This document shows positions 47,824-59,298 of a stretch of DNA of 64,000 nucleotides, piece after piece. The position numbers were made by a program, and so were the translations under genes. The stretch covers positions 1-64,000 of the forward strand of contig CABHOP010000084.1 of assembly GCA_902168085.1 (NCBI GenBank). Reading direction: 5' to 3'. This stretch comes from an uncultured Bacteroides sp. Its GTDB lineage: Bacteria; Bacteroidota; Bacteroidia; Chitinophagales; Chitinophagaceae. Positions within the stretch are counted from its first letter, which is position 1. Every line of letters starts with the position of its first letter. Under the pieces are notes generated by a model. That model was not told the origin of the DNA and did not search any database. It saw only the letters and a list, made by a program, of their open reading frames with translations.

Positions 47824-48849
47824 ATGGGTTTGTTCAGTTTTTTAACTCAAGAGATAGCCATTGACCTGGGTACAGCCAATACCCTCATTATACATAACGA
47901 CCAGGTAGTGGTGGACGAGCCCTCTATCGTTGCTATAGACCGCATTAGCAATAAGATAACCGCCGTGGGTAAAAAGGCGATGATGATGCACGAGAAGACC
48001 CACGAAAACCTGAAGACGATACGCCCGCTGAAGGACGGTGTGATAGCCGACTTTAACGCTGCTGAAGGTATGCTGCGAGAGATGATTAAAATGGTGTATC
48101 CTAAGAAGCCATTGTTTCCGCCCAGCTGGAAGATGGTGATATGCATACCATCGAGCATTACAGAAGTAGAGAAGCGAGCAGTGCGCGACAGTGCAGAGCA
48201 GGCCGGTGCTAAAGAAGTGTATATGATACACGAACCTATGGCCGCGGCACTGGGTATAGGTATAGATGTAGAAGAACCTACCGGTAACATGATAATAGAT
48301 ATAGGCGGTGGTACTACCGGTATATCTGTAATAGCACTGGCTGGTATTGTGTGCGACCAATCGATACGCATAGCAGGTGATGAATTTACCGGCGATATAA
48401 TGGAAGCGATGCGCCGCTACCATAGCCTGATGATAGGTGAGCGTACTGCAGAGCAAATAAAGATACAAGTAGGTAGTGCCCTGAAAGAGCTGGACACACC
48501 ACCGGATGATATAGCGGTGAATGGCCGTGACCTTGTAACCGGTATACCTAAACAAATAATGGTATCGTACCAGGAAGTAGCAGAAGCACTGGATAAATCT
48601 ATCTTCAAAATAGAAGAAGCGATACTGAAAGCACTGGAAAGCACACCGCCCGAACTGGCTGCCGATATATACCGTCGTGGCCTGTACCTGACCGGTGGTG
48701 GTGCCTTGCTGCGTGGCCTTGACAAACGCATATCGCACAAGATAAAGCTGCCTGTTCATGTAGCAGAAGACCCGCTGCGCGCAGTAGTACGCGGTACGGG
48801 TATGGCGCTGAAGAACATCTCTAAGATGCAGCCTTTCTTAATGAAGTAA
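47824..48849 (+). CDS. mreB: rod shape-determining protein MreB
   Basis: IDLGTANTLI, CIPSSITEVEKRAVRDSAEQAGAKEVYMIHEPMAAALGIG, MIIDIGGGTTGISVIAL. Confidence 0.98.
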   Translation: MGLFSFLTQEIAIDLGTANTLIIHNDQVVVDEPSIVAIDRISNKITAVGKKAMMMHEKTHENLKTIRPLKDGVIADFNAAEGMLREMIKMVYPKKPLFPPSWKMVICIPSSITEVEKRAVRDSAEQAGAKEVYMIHEPMAAALGIGIDVEEPTGNMIIDIGGGTTGISVIALAGIVCDQSIRIAGDEFTGDIMEAMRRYHSLMIGERTAEQIKIQVGSALKELDTPPDDIAVNGRDLVTGIPKQIMVSYQEVAEALDKSIFKIEEAILKALESTPPELAADIYRRGLYLTGGGALLRGLDKRISHKIKLPVHVAEDPLRAVVRGTGMALKNISKMQPFLMK

Positions 48850-48947
48850 TATTGTTTTTTCCGGCATTGGGAATTAGGAGTTTGTAATTTGATACATGTT
48901 TCGCTTTACGGATTCTTAATTCCCATTGCTAATAGTAATATAGATAC

Positions 48948-49805
48948 GTGCGCAATTTCATCCTCTTCATACGAAGGTTTTTCAACCTGATACTGTTCCT
49001 GGTATTAGAGATCATATGCATTGTGCTGATAGCGCGCACGAATACGATGCAGGGTAATGATATCATGAGCTCGGCCAACACAGCGATAGGCTTGCTGTAC
49101 CAAAAGCAGAGCGATGTGAAATACTACTTCGGGCTGAAGCGTATGAACGATAGCCTGCTGAATGAGAACGCCCGCCTGCGCCTGATGCTATCGCAAAAAA
49201 CAGAGACCTATGATACACTGGCCGATAGCAGTGTGCGCGTAGCCATCCCCAGCAGAGATACGAATGTGAAAGTGGTGCAGTATGCAGACTATACCTACCA
49301 TACCGCCAAGGTGATAAACAACTCTATAAGCGCAGCCAACAACTACATCACCATCAACCGTGGTACCGATGATGGCATTACCAAGAATATGGCCGTAATA
49401 TCGGGCAGCGGCATTGTAGGTCGTGTAGAGCATGTATCGAAACATTTTGCCAGTGTGCTGAGTGTGTTGAGTGTGAAACAAAAAGTGAGTGCGAAACTGA
49501 AAGACGGCACAACCGGCTACATAGAGTGGGACGGTGAAAAGGCAGATGTACTGGTACTGAAAGATGTGCCCCAACAAATAAAAGTGAAGAAAGGTGATTC
49601 TGTATTTACAACTAGCTATTCCTTCTTCCCGCAAAACATACTGATAGGCAGGATTTTTAAAGTAGCCTACCTGAAGAAGAATAACCTGCAGCTATTATAC
49701 CTGCGCCCCAGCAACAACTTCCGCAATATGCAGTATGTGTATGTAGTTGAAAATAAGATGATGCCGGAGCGTATGCAATTAGAAGATTCCATAAAAGCGA
49801 AGTAA
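48948..49805 (+). CDS. mreC: rod shape-determining protein MreC, GTG start
   Basis: N-terminal TM; AKVINNSISAANNYITINRGTDDGITKNMAVISGSGIVGRVEHVSKHFASVLSV. Confidence 0.93.
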   Translation: MRNFILFIRRFFNLILFLVLEIICIVLIARTNTMQGNDIMSSANTAIGLLYQKQSDVKYYFGLKRMNDSLLNENARLRLMLSQKTETYDTLADSSVRVAIPSRDTNVKVVQYADYTYHTAKVINNSISAANNYITINRGTDDGITKNMAVISGSGIVGRVEHVSKHFASVLSVLSVKQKVSAKLKDGTTGYIEWDGEKADVLVLKDVPQQIKVKKGDSVFTTSYSFFPQNILIGRIFKVAYLKKNNLQLLYLRPSNNFRNMQYVYVVENKMMPERMQLEDSIKAK

Positions 49806-50350
49806 TGAGCATATACCTGAGAAACTTTCTGCGTTTTTGCCTGATAGTAGCCCTACAGGTATTGGTGCTGGATGAAATAAGCCTGCGCTGGTGGACCGCA
49901 CCGGCAGGTTTCCCGGTATTCGTACCGCTGATATACCCGCTCTTTATACTATTGCTGCCTTTTGAAACACCTGTATGGCTGCTGCTGGCGTTAGGTTTTG
50001 TGCTGGGCCTTACTGTAGATTCGTTCATGAACACGGCAGGCGTGCATGCCTGTGCTACTGTGCTGATAGCTTACCTGCGCACCAATGTGCTGCATGCATT
50101 GCTGCCGAAGCATCTTTCTGAATACCCGAACCAAAGCCCCGGGGTGAAGAACATGGGCTGGGTGCCCTTCTTAGTGTACAGCTCTTTCCTGATACTGCTG
50201 CACCATATTGTGTACTTCACCATAGAGATATGGAGCGTGGGCAATATAGGCTACCTGCTGCTGAAGATACTGGCATCGGCAGCTACTTCCATACTGTTTG
50301 TTATTGCCTACCTGCTGCTGTTTACAAGGCAGGTAAGTGCAAGGAACTAA
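49805..50350 (+). CDS. mreD: MreD-like rod shape-determining membrane protein
   Basis: Overlaps mreC stop; polytopic 181-aa protein with GFVLGLTVDSFMNTAGVHA. Confidence 0.8.
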   Translation: MSIYLRNFLRFCLIVALQVLVLDEISLRWWTAPAGFPVFVPLIYPLFILLLPFETPVWLLLALGFVLGLTVDSFMNTAGVHACATVLIAYLRTNVLHALLPKHLSEYPNQSPGVKNMGWVPFLVYSSFLILLHHIVYFTIEIWSVGNIGYLLLKILASAATSILFVIAYLLLFTRQVSARN

Positions 50351-50473
50351 TCCCTGCGTACGTGTCATAATCATACCCCTTTTTGTCGCATTTACACGCG
50401 CTGTGCCATGTTATGTGCTGTTACTTTTGTATTGTAAACTTTAAAACAAATAACATCACTAAAAACAAAAGCT

Positions 50474-50926
50474 ATGCAAAAGATCACACCATTCCTTTGG
50501 TTTGACAATAACCTACAGGATGCCATTTCGTTTTATCAATCGGTATTTAAGAATGTAACCGTTCACAGCATCAACAAAATGGGCGACCAGGTATTTTCAG
50601 GTACGTTTGAAATAGAAGGACAAGCTTTCTATGCATTGAATGGCGGGCCGCAGTTTAAATTCACACCGGCTATATCTTTCTTCATCAGCTGCGATACGCA
50701 GGAAGAGATAGACTACTATTGGTCTAAATTGTTAGAAGATGGTGGCAGGGAAGATATGTGTGGCTGGCTGCAAGATAAATTTGGCCTATCGTGGCAGGTG
50801 GTGCCTGCTGCACTGGGCCGTATGATGACTGACCAAGATCCGCAGAAAGCGCAAAGAGTTGGCACGGCATTGCGGCAGATGCGCAAGCTGGATATTGCGG
50901 TATTAGAAAAAGCATTTGAAGGATAA
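50474..50926 (+). CDS. VOC family protein (PhnB-like)
   Basis: KITPFLWFDNNLQDAISFYQSVFKN...EDGGREDMCGWLQDKFGLSWQVVP. Confidence 0.92.
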   Translation: MQKITPFLWFDNNLQDAISFYQSVFKNVTVHSINKMGDQVFSGTFEIEGQAFYALNGGPQFKFTPAISFFISCDTQEEIDYYWSKLLEDGGREDMCGWLQDKFGLSWQVVPAALGRMMTDQDPQKAQRVGTALRQMRKLDIAVLEKAFEG

Positions 50927-50930
50927 AAGA

Positions 50931-50962
50931 AAGCGGGCGATAAATTAATATCGCCCGCTTTT
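50931..50962. terminator. bidirectional terminator hairpin
   Basis: AAAGCGGGCGATAAATTAATATCGCCCGCTTTTT. Confidence 0.8.
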
Positions 50963-50985
50963 TATTTCAAAACATCCGAGAAAGA

Positions 50986-53532
50986 TTATTCAGCTGCCGG
51001 TTTAGACTCTTCCTTTTTTGCAGGATGGTCTATATTGAAGACGATCTTCTTCTCTTCTTCATTGTAGTCGGCCTTCACTACGTCTCCTTCTTTTATGCGG
51101 TGGTTCAGCATTTCTTCTGCCAGCGGGTCTTCCAGGTATTTCTGTATAGCCCTGTGCAGCGGACGCGCACCAAACTGCTGGTCGTAGCCTTTTTCAGCTA
51201 TGAACTTCTTCGCCTCGGCAGTCAGCTCCAGCGAGAAGCCCAGGTTGTTCAGGCGTTTCATCACATCTTTCATAATGATGTCGATGATCTGGCCGATGTG
51301 GTTCTCATCCAGTGAATTGAAGATGATCACATCATCAATACGGTTGAGGAACTCAGGCGAGAAGGTACGCTTCAGTGCTTTTTCTATTACACCTTTGCTC
51401 AGTTCGTCTGCATTTTCCACTTTGGTAGCCGTAGCAAAACCTACACCTGCACCAAAATCTTTCAGCTGACGCACACCGATATTCGATGTCATGATGATGA
51501 GCGTATTCTTGAAGTCTACCTTACGGCCCAGGCCATCGGTAAGCTGCCCATCGTCCAGCACCTGCAGCAGGATATTGAATATATCCGGGTGTGCTTTTTC
51601 AATCTCATCCAGCAGTACTACGCTGTATGGTTTGCGACGTACTTTTTCAGTCAATTGTCCACCTTCTTCATAGCCCACATATCCCGGAGGCGCACCTATC
51701 AGGCGGCTGAGCGAGAATTTTTCCATGTACTCACTCATATCCACGCGTATCAGGGCATCGTCACTATCGAACATATAGCGGGCCAGTGCACGTGCCAGCT
51801 CGGTTTTACCTACACCGGTAGGGCCCAGGAAGATGAATGAACCAATTGGTTTGCGCGGGTCTTTTAGGCCTACACGGTTGCGTTGAATGGCTTTCACCAC
51901 TTTTGCTATCGCTTCATCCTGCCCTACTACTGCACCTTGCAGGTCTTCGCCCATGCGGCGCAGCTTGGCACTTTCAGCTTCCACCATACGCATTACCGGT
52001 ATGCCGGTCATCATGCTTATTACTTCGGCTATGTGCTCTTCGTGTATGGGGAAGCGTTTGTGTTTCGCTTCTTCTTCCCAGTCGGCTTTTGCTTTATCCA
52101 GTTCTTCACCCAGGCGTTTTTCTTTATCGCGCAGTGCTGCGGCTTCTTCAAAACGCTGGCTTTTTACCACCTTATTCTTCTCTTGCTTTATGTCTTCTAT
52201 CTTCTTTTCCAGCTCCAGTATGTTCTCGGGCACATTGATGTTTTTCAAGTGTACGCGGGCACCTACTTCGTCCATCACGTCTATTGCCTTATCGGGCAGC
52301 AGGCGGTCGGTCATATAGCGGTCACTTAGTTTTACGCAGGCTTCAATCGCTTCCTGGTCGTAAGTAACATTGTGGAACTCTTCGTATTTAGCACGTATGT
52401 TGTTGAGGATGATGATGGTTTCGTCCACGCTTGGCGGGTCTACCATTACCTTCTGGAAACGGCGGTCTAACGCACCGTCTTTCTCGATATACATACGGTA
52501 TTCATCCAGTGTAGATGCACCGATGCATTGCAGATCGCCACGGGCAAGGGCAGGCTTGAAGATGTTGGAAGCATCGAGTGAGCCTGAAGCGCCACCGGCA
52601 CCTACTATGGTGTGTATCTCATCTATAAAGAGGATCACATCACGGTTCTTTTCCAGCTCGTTCATGATAGCCTTCATGCGCTCTTCAAACTGGCCGCGGT
52701 ATTTGGTACCGGCTACCAGTGCGGCAAGGTCGAGGCTTATCACACGTTTATCGAACAGTACGCGCGATACCTTGCGCTGAACGATGCGTAGTGCCAGGCC
52801 CTCTACGATGGCCGTTTTACCCACACCGGGTTCGCCTATCAGTATCGGGTTGTTTTTCTTACGGCGCGACAGTATCTGAGACACGCGCTCAATTTCATCC
52901 TCGCGGCCTACGATGGGGTCAAGATTCCCCAATTCGGCCATCTTGGTGATGTCGCGGCCAAAGTTGTCGAGCACAGGTGTTTTTGATTTTGAACTGCCTG
53001 CCTGCCTGCGTTGCTGCTGAAACTGGCGGCGTTCGTCATCATCTTCAAACTCTTCAGAGCCACCGGGGTCGTTATAATCTGCACGTGGCGCATCGCCCTG
53101 CAGTATGGCCAGCTCATCCTTAAAGCGTTCGTAATCAACCTGGTATTGATGCAATATCTGGGTGGCTACATTCTCTTTGTTTTTGAGGATGGATAGCATC
53201 AGGTGCTCTGTTTCCACCGTGGGGCTTTTCAGCGCCTTGGCTTCCAGCACAGTGATGCGAATGACTTTTTCTGCCTGCTTGGTAAGCGGCAGGCTGTTGA
53301 TGTTAGAGAGGGGTTTGTTGCCTTTGTCCTTAATAGCCGCTTCCAGTTCTTTACGCAGATCAAACAGGTCTACCTGCATGGTCTGCAACACACGTACAGC
53401 CAACCCTTCACCATCGCGAATCAGGCCCAGCAGCAGGTGCTCGGTGCCTATGAAATCATTTCCCAGGCGCAAGGCTTCCTCGCGGCTGTAAGAGATGATC
53501 TCTTTTACTTTTGGTGAGAAATTAGAATCCAT
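50986..53532 (-). CDS. clpC: ATP-dependent Clp protease ATP-binding subunit ClpC
   Basis: Clp-N repeats, [18 protein letters not shown]-like middle region, [35 protein letters not shown]. Confidence 0.96.
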   Translation of the reverse strand: MDSNFSPKVKEIISYSREEALRLGNDFIGTEHLLLGLIRDGEGLAVRVLQTMQVDLFDLRKELEAAIKDKGNKPLSNINSLPLTKQAEKVIRITVLEAKALKSPTVETEHLMLSILKNKENVATQILHQYQVDYERFKDELAILQGDAPRADYNDPGGSEEFEDDDERRQFQQQRRQAGSSKSKTPVLDNFGRDITKMAELGNLDPIVGREDEIERVSQILSRRKKNNPILIGEPGVGKTAIVEGLALRIVQRKVSRVLFDKRVISLDLAALVAGTKYRGQFEERMKAIMNELEKNRDVILFIDEIHTIVGAGGASGSLDASNIFKPALARGDLQCIGASTLDEYRMYIEKDGALDRRFQKVMVDPPSVDETIIILNNIRAKYEEFHNVTYDQEAIEACVKLSDRYMTDRLLPDKAIDVMDEVGARVHLKNINVPENILELEKKIEDIKQEKNKVVKSQRFEEAAALRDKEKRLGEELDKAKADWEEEAKHKRFPIHEEHIAEVISMMTGIPVMRMVEAESAKLRRMGEDLQGAVVGQDEAIAKVVKAIQRNRVGLKDPRKPIGSFIFLGPTGVGKTELARALARYMFDSDDALIRVDMSEYMEKFSLSRLIGAPPGYVGYEEGGQLTEKVRRKPYSVVLLDEIEKAHPDIFNILLQVLDDGQLTDGLGRKVDFKNTLIIMTSNIGVRQLKDFGAGVGFATATKVENADELSKGVIEKALKRTFSPEFLNRIDDVIIFNSLDENHIGQIIDIIMKDVMKRLNNLGFSLELTAEAKKFIAEKGYDQQFGARPLHRAIQKYLEDPLAEEMLNHRIKEGDVVKADYNEEEKKIVFNIDHPAKKEESKPAAE

Positions 53533-53732
53533 GAAATCCGTCCTTGGTTTTAGTAAAATTAAATATTGTCAACAGTAGCGCAGTATTGGGTTTTGCTATA
53601 TCAGTATTCAGTTTTTACTTTGCTGCCCCTTTCGCCTGTAATTAAATATACGAAAGAAATTGTAGCGCAGATATGTTATTTTTATTGTTACTTAACAGCT
53701 TGCACAAACACTAAAACAACTACGTTTGGATA

Positions 53733-54110
53733 ATGGAATTCAAAATTGATACCAAACCGAATTTTATTATGCTGACCCCGGTTTCTAACCACCTGGATGC
53801 TAAATTGACAGCAGCACTCAGCCAAAAGTGGGAAGAACTTACACAAAGCGGCAGTGCCAACTTCATAATTGACCTGCACAACTGCCTGGATGCAGACAAT
53901 GCGTCATTCAACGAACTAACGTTATTGCACGAAAACTGCTACAATGCAGGCCAATCGCTGGTATTTACCGGCATGAATGAAGAAGTGCTGGAGGCATTAA
54001 AGAAAGAAGAACTGGATACCGTACTGAATATTACCCCGACTATGGCCGAAGCCGTAGATATTGTAAACATGGAGATACTGGAACGCGACCTTTTTAAAGA
54101 AGATGACTAA
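53733..54110 (+). CDS. STAS-domain protein
   Basis: FIMLTPVSNHLDAKLTAALSQKWEELTQSGSANFIIDLHNCLDADNASFNEL resembles an anti-sigma antagonist fold. Confidence 0.65.
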   Translation: MEFKIDTKPNFIMLTPVSNHLDAKLTAALSQKWEELTQSGSANFIIDLHNCLDADNASFNELTLLHENCYNAGQSLVFTGMNEEVLEALKKEELDTVLNITPTMAEAVDIVNMEILERDLFKEDD

Positions 54111-54149
54111 AGCCTGACAGTATCAACGCCCCTTATATGAACTACAGGA

Positions 54150-55055
54150 ATGAAAGTAACTATTTTAGGAAACAACTCTGCCCTGCCGGCCTTTGGAAGG
54201 CACCCCACAGCACAGGCTGTGCAGGTATGGGGGCAGGTACTATTACTTGATTGCGGAGAAGCCACACAGATACAAATGCAGCGCTACGGCATTCGCTGGC
54301 GCAATATGCAGCATATATTCATCAGCCATATGCATGGCGACCACTACTTTGGCCTGCCGGGATTGATAAACAGTATGAGCCTGCTGGGCAGGGTAGCGCC
54401 CCTGCACCTGTATGCACCGGCAGAACTGTGGCCTATTATAGAACAGATACAAGGCGTAGCGGAAACGGTACTTACCTATCCTTTCCACTTTCACCCGCTG
54501 ACACCCGGCGTAAGTGAAAGGCTGGTAGATAACGAATATTTTTCGGTAGACAGCTTTCCAGTAGAGCACCGGATACCCTGCCACGGCTTTTTGATAGAAA
54601 GCAAAACGCGTGGCCGCAAGATACTGCCTGATAAATGCCGCGAAAATGAAATACCCCGCTATTTCTACGATAAGCTGAAGCAAGGAGAGGATTATGAAAA
54701 GCAGGATGGCACTATAGTAAAGAATGAATGGGTGACAACGGAAGGATTGCCACCTAAGAAATATGCCTACTGTGCGGATACCTTATTTACCGATAGCTTT
54801 CTGCCGCATATACAAGGTGCGGATATGGTATACCATGAATGCACCTACCTGGAAAAAGATGCAGAGAAAGCTGCGGTACGGTTTCACAGCACGGCCAGGC
54901 AAGCGGCGCAGTTGGCCAAGATGGCTAATACAAAGCAACTGCTGCTGGGGCATTATTCATCGAAATACCGGGAGCTGGAGCCTTTTGTAGAAGAAGCACA
55001 ACTGGTGTTTCCCCATGTAACGGCATCGGTAGAAGGAACGACTTATGACGTGTAA
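54150..55055 (+). CDS. rnz: ribonuclease Z
   Basis: GNNSALPAFGRHPTAQAV, FISHMHGDHYFGLPGL, HECTYL, LLLGHYSSKY. Confidence 0.95.
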   Translation: MKVTILGNNSALPAFGRHPTAQAVQVWGQVLLLDCGEATQIQMQRYGIRWRNMQHIFISHMHGDHYFGLPGLINSMSLLGRVAPLHLYAPAELWPIIEQIQGVAETVLTYPFHFHPLTPGVSERLVDNEYFSVDSFPVEHRIPCHGFLIESKTRGRKILPDKCRENEIPRYFYDKLKQGEDYEKQDGTIVKNEWVTTEGLPPKKYAYCADTLFTDSFLPHIQGADMVYHECTYLEKDAEKAAVRFHSTARQAAQLAKMANTKQLLLGHYSSKYRELEPFVEEAQLVFPHVTASVEGTTYDV

Positions 55056-55062
55056 TAGGGAA

Positions 55063-56603
55063 TCAGTACAGCAATAGTTTTTGCGTTTGGGAGCGGCCGT
55101 TTTCAGTAATGCGTATATAGTATTGGCCGGGCGAATTGTTACGTATGTTTATTATAATAACCCCTGCCGAAAGCTGCCGGGTAAATGGAGTTGGTTGCCC
55201 TAAAAGGTTATATACGCAGATATGGGAATGAGCATTGCCACCTTCTATATACACATTACCATCGGTGTATGTAGGGTATATCTTCCACAAGGGCGATTGC
55301 AGGGCGGCTATAGCTGTAGGGTTGCCCAGTTTTACAATCCACATATCCCCCTGGCCGCTATTGATGCCTGTGCCTAAATCGCCATCGCGCGATAAGGTTA
55401 TTCCGCCGATTACCACGTTTCCTGTTTCATCCTGTGTCAGGCATTTAGCCACATCCCTGTCATTGCCTCCTAAACATTTTTGCCATAGGATATTGCCGGA
55501 AGCATCCAGTTCCATCACCCAATAATCGGTGGTATCGTGCTTGCTTATTATATCGCCATCCGTGGAATTGGTATAGCCTGCGCAGATGTAAGTGCCCTCT
55601 TTTGTTTGCAATATATCCTGCATGCCATCATCCTGCCTGCCTCCATAGCAGCGTTTCCACTCTATATTGCCGGTGCTATCCAGCTTTACTATCAAATTAT
55701 CGAGCTGCCCGTGATTGCCTGATATATTAGTATCGTTTGAGGCAGAGGTACTTGATACGATAAACCCTCTGTCGTGTGTTGTTGCTATGTTGTACGAATA
55801 ATCAATACCGGAACCACCGATGCATTTTTGCCACATAAGGTTTCCTGCTTTGTCCAGTTTTGCCAGCCACATATCGCCATTACCTAATTACTGCTTATAT
55901 CTCCGTCATTAGAATAGGTGTTGACCAAAAGAATATAGCCACTATCCGCTGTAACCTTTATCCTGCTGTTTACTTCAGAGTTGGTGCCGCCAAAGCATTT
56001 TTGCCACTGTATGGTGCCTGTGTTATTTGTTTTTACAACCCATGTATCCGTATTGCCATGATTGCCCGATACATCGCCATCTGCAGAGCTGGTATAGCCA
56101 CAAAAAATGTATCCGCCATCCGGCGTTTTAGCGATGCTTTGCCCTGTTTCCATGCCATTGCCACCATAGGTTTTTTGCCACAGTATATTTCCTGCAGCAT
56201 CCAGGCATACTAGCCACACATCAGTACCACCTTTGTTGTTAGTAACATCCCCGTCATTAGAATATGTTTCGCCTATGATGATATATCTTCCGTCATCTAT
56301 CAACACTTCGTGCGCATATTCGCTACTACTGCCCCCATAGCATTTTATCCATTCAGGCATATAACCTGTGCTGTCCAGCTTTATAACAAGCGCATCTGTA
56401 AGCCCTTTGTAGCCCGAAAGATTATTGGAAGTGGTGGACCCCGTTACCAGGTAGCCTTTATCAGGCGTGATGATAATATCCTGCGCGTCATCAACACCAT
56501 AGCCGCCATGCAGATTTTGCCAGATAACGGGCGGTGCCTGTGCCACAGCCGTATTCAGAAGGTCGGCGAGTATAAGCAAGCAAGGAATGTATAGATGTTT
56601 CAT
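55063..56603 (-). pseudogene. T9SS-sorted repeat protein split by a single-nt frameshift at ~55882-55890
   Basis: ORFs 55884-56642 and 55063-55872 share the repeat (NGDxxxNxGxxDxWxxKLDxxGNxxWQKCxGG) and join in register if one nt is restored at AATTAGGTAAT; C-terminal T9SS-type tail ends in KLLLY. Confidence 0.8.
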
Positions 56604-56646
56604 AGGAATTGAGGATATATAAATGTATTTTATTTTAAACAAAAAA

Positions 56647-56666
56647 GCCCCGCGATAGCGGGGCCT
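56647..56666. terminator. terminator hairpin
   Basis: GCCCCGCGATAGCGGGGC. Confidence 0.65.
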
Positions 56667-56687
56667 TATATTATATAGTCCTTTTTA

Positions 56688-57377
56688 TTACAAGCCTGTG
56701 ATACAGATACCGATTGAGTATGGGGTGATGGCAGGGCCTTCGCCATCCTTATACAGGTTGGTAAGGTTGTAAGTACCCATCAGCGTAAAGTTGCCATAAC
56801 CTATGCGTGCCGTAGCTGCAAAGCGCCATGTTTCCAGGTTCTTTTTGCTATTGTTTTTATAATTCACTTTAGTGCCGTCTTCCCTGCCTTTGGTATGTGT
56901 GCCTACCAGCGTACCTACGCGCATGCCTATAGCTGCTTTGAAGCCTTTGTTGCGGTTGTATCTATTGCCATAAACCCGAAACTCGAACGGTGCTTCGAGG
57001 TAAGCAGTGGTCAGCTTGTACTTTTTATAGTTGACTGTTTCGTTTACAAAGCGTGTGTATGAAACGGTATCTGTATTCAGTATCTGCTGGCCATCGAGGT
57101 ATATATTTGATGTACCGATACCGATGCCGGCAGCGAAGCTGAAGTTGGAATTTTTAATAGGGAAATCGTAGCAGAGATAGGCATTGAAGCCACGGCCGAT
57201 GCCGGTAGTTTTAATGCTATCAGGTTTTACCCAGCCTTCGTAATTGAACTGCAGCATCAGGAAATCGCGCGATGGTTTTTGTACGGTTGCTTTCTTCTCG
57301 CTTCCTTTTTCTACCTCCTGGGCCTGCATCATAGTGGGCACCAGTAACAGCGCCAGCAGGGCAATACGTTTTATCAT
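56688..57377 (-). CDS. outer membrane beta-barrel (PorT-like) protein
   Basis: Signal peptide; alternating beta-strand pattern; YLEAPFEFRVYGNR...GFKAAIGMRVG. Confidence 0.7.
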   Translation of the reverse strand: MIKRIALLALLLVPTMMQAQEVEKGSEKKATVQKPSRDFLMLQFNYEGWVKPDSIKTTGIGRGFNAYLCYDFPIKNSNFSFAAGIGIGTSNIYLDGQQILNTDTVSYTRFVNETVNYKKYKLTTAYLEAPFEFRVYGNRYNRNKGFKAAIGMRVGTLVGTHTKGREDGTKVNYKNNSKKNLETWRFAATARIGYGNFTLMGTYNLTNLYKDGEGPAITPYSIGICITGL

Positions 57378-57489
57378 AATTGGTAATTAGTGCGCAAATA
57401 TAATCGTTGCCCTAATGATAATTTGTTAAAAGTCTATACGTTGGAGGGGTATATGCCATTAAATCTCTGCATAAAATACTTGCCTGAAA

Positions 57490-57510
57490 TATTGAAATGC
57501 ACTACCTTTG
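57490..57510 (+). promoter_or_regulatory. promoter for tRNA-His (-33 TTG, -7 TAccTTTG)
   Basis: aaaatacTTGcctgaaatattgaaatgcacTACCTTTGcc directly upstream of the tRNA; the -33 TTG lies just left of this span. Confidence 0.6.
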
Positions 57511-57529
57511 CCCTCCCAATAGGGTAGAT

Positions 57530-57604
57530 GGAGGCATTAGCTCAGTTGGTTAGAGCGTTGGATTGTGGTTCCAAAGGTCGTGGGTTCGACCCCCATATGC
57601 CTCC
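57530..57604 (+). tRNA. tRNA-His (GTG anticodon)
   Basis: Cloverleaf: GAGGCAT/ATGCCTC acceptor with G-1, TTGGA-TTGTGGT-TCCAA anticodon arm, GGTTCGACCC T-loop. Confidence 0.96.
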
Positions 57605-57609
57605 CATTA

Positions 57610-58545
57610 TTAAGTAGCTAAAGTGTCCGCCAGGCGGGCACTTTTTATTTTGCTCAAGCCCTGCGCTTCGGGGAAGAACAGCTTGATACTGGTGCCTTTA
57701 TTGGGCGCGCTCCTGATGGTAAACCCGCCATTCAGCAGCTTCAGCAGGTCTTTTATGATAAGATAACCCAGGCCGTTGCCACGTTTGCCATCTACATTGG
57801 CCGATGACACTACAAACCTGTCTGACAAGATATTATTTATCTGTTCCTCGGTCATCCCCAGCCCTTCATCCTTTACTTCTATCAGCAAGCCATTGCGCAG
57901 CTGGCGGCTATTGATGGTGATATGTCCCCTTTCCATAAAGTTGAGGGCATTTATAACCAGGTTGTACAATACGATCTTCAGCGGCTCTATATGCTGTTCG
58001 ATAATGAAGTCCTGCGGTACATCATTGGTCAGTATAATGTTCTTTTGACGCGCCATACCATTTACCAAGCCGAATATCTGCCCGATGATAGTGTGCAGGT
58101 CGAAGGGTTCGCGCAGTGGGGTGCGGTTCTCGTTCTGGTATTTTATCCAGTTGAGGATATTGGTGGTCAGCAATTCCAGCTCGCGGGCAGTGGTAACCAT
58201 TTCGGCCAGCACCTCATCGCGCATCACATCGGATATGGAGTCATTATTTTCCAGCATGTTTTTGCCGGTGATATGCAGAAAGCGCAGGGGGGTAACAATA
58301 TCGTGGCTGATGATGGAAATAAGGCGGGTCTTTATCCGGTTGTTTTTTTCCAGCGCTTCATTTTGCTGCCGTATTTCCCGGGTTTTTTCATCTACCAGTT
58401 GCGTAAGTGTTTTTTGGTCGACAGCCAGGCGTTTGGTACGGCGATATAATATAATAGCAATATACACGCTGATAGCCAGCGTGCCAATGGATAGGAGCCA
58501 TATGCTTTTATACCAGATCAGGTCGGGTTGTATATGTAGCAGCAA
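57610..58545 (-). CDS. sensor histidine kinase
   Basis: LISIISHDIVTPLRFLHITGKNML H-box, VLYNLVINALNFMERG, KDEGLGMTEEQINNIL, GNGLGYLIIKDLL. Confidence 0.9.
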   Translation of the reverse strand: MLLHIQPDLIWYKSIWLLSIGTLAISVYIAIILYRRTKRLAVDQKTLTQLVDEKTREIRQQNEALEKNNRIKTRLISIISHDIVTPLRFLHITGKNMLENNDSISDVMRDEVLAEMVTTARELELLTTNILNWIKYQNENRTPLREPFDLHTIIGQIFGLVNGMARQKNIILTNDVPQDFIIEQHIEPLKIVLYNLVINALNFMERGHITINSRQLRNGLLIEVKDEGLGMTEEQINNILSDRFVVSSANVDGKRGNGLGYLIIKDLLKLLNGGFTIRSAPNKGTSIKLFFPEAQGLSKIKSARLADTLAT

Positions 58546-58555
58546 GACTTTGAAG

Positions 58556-59170
58556 TTAGTAATTAACGTTGTACAAAGTAGCTAACTGCATGAGGTCTTT
58601 CAGGTTCCTGGTTTCTGTTTTTTCAAAAATGCGGTTTTTAAGTGTAGAAACGGTGTTCATGCGCAGGTTGAGCACCGATGATATTTCTTTGGTGCCATGG
58701 CCTTTCAGCAGGTAGTGCAGCACTTCCAGTTCGCGGGCAGACAGTGTTACGAATGGATTGGCAGGACTATCCGGGGCCTTCACCGAAGATGGATGGAGAT
58801 GGTCGTTTTGAATGAAATTGCTGAGAAAAGTGATGGTTTCAGCTTCCGTACTTGTTTTTTCCAGGTAGTGATGTATCTGGTATTGTTTCAATGCCTCGCC
58901 ATACACAGCACGGTTCAGCATAGAAAATATCATGATATGGAGATCGGGGTATATTTTTCTGATGTTGGGTATCACTTCCAGCGAAGTGCCATCTGAAAGG
59001 ATGATATCCAGAATTAAATGTGTATGATCTTTTTTTAATAACTCAGACATTAACTCTACACAGCTTGTAGCTTCCGAAACATCTGCAACGCCCAGGTCTG
59101 TCTGTAAAATCAATTTGATACCCTTACGTATCATACTATGGTCGTCGGCAATCAATACATTTGGCTGCAT
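58556..59170 (-). CDS. LuxR-family response regulator
   Basis: Receiver NVLIADDHSMIRKGIKLIL; HTH LSARELEVLHYLLKGHGTKEISSVLNLRMNTVSTLKNRIFEK. Confidence 0.92.
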   Translation of the reverse strand: MQPNVLIADDHSMIRKGIKLILQTDLGVADVSEATSCVELMSELLKKDHTHLILDIILSDGTSLEVIPNIRKIYPDLHIMIFSMLNRAVYGEALKQYQIHHYLEKTSTEAETITFLSNFIQNDHLHPSSVKAPDSPANPFVTLSARELEVLHYLLKGHGTKEISSVLNLRMNTVSTLKNRIFEKTETRNLKDLMQLATLYNVNY

Positions 59171-59298
59171 GTTTATGGTAGTGTATCCCTTCTTACTGTA
59201 AAGATGAAATGAAAAAGCACGCGAATTTCATGAATTATAAACAAAAGGATGTATAGAATTTATTCTACACATGGCTTATTTTCAATCTTATATCTTTG

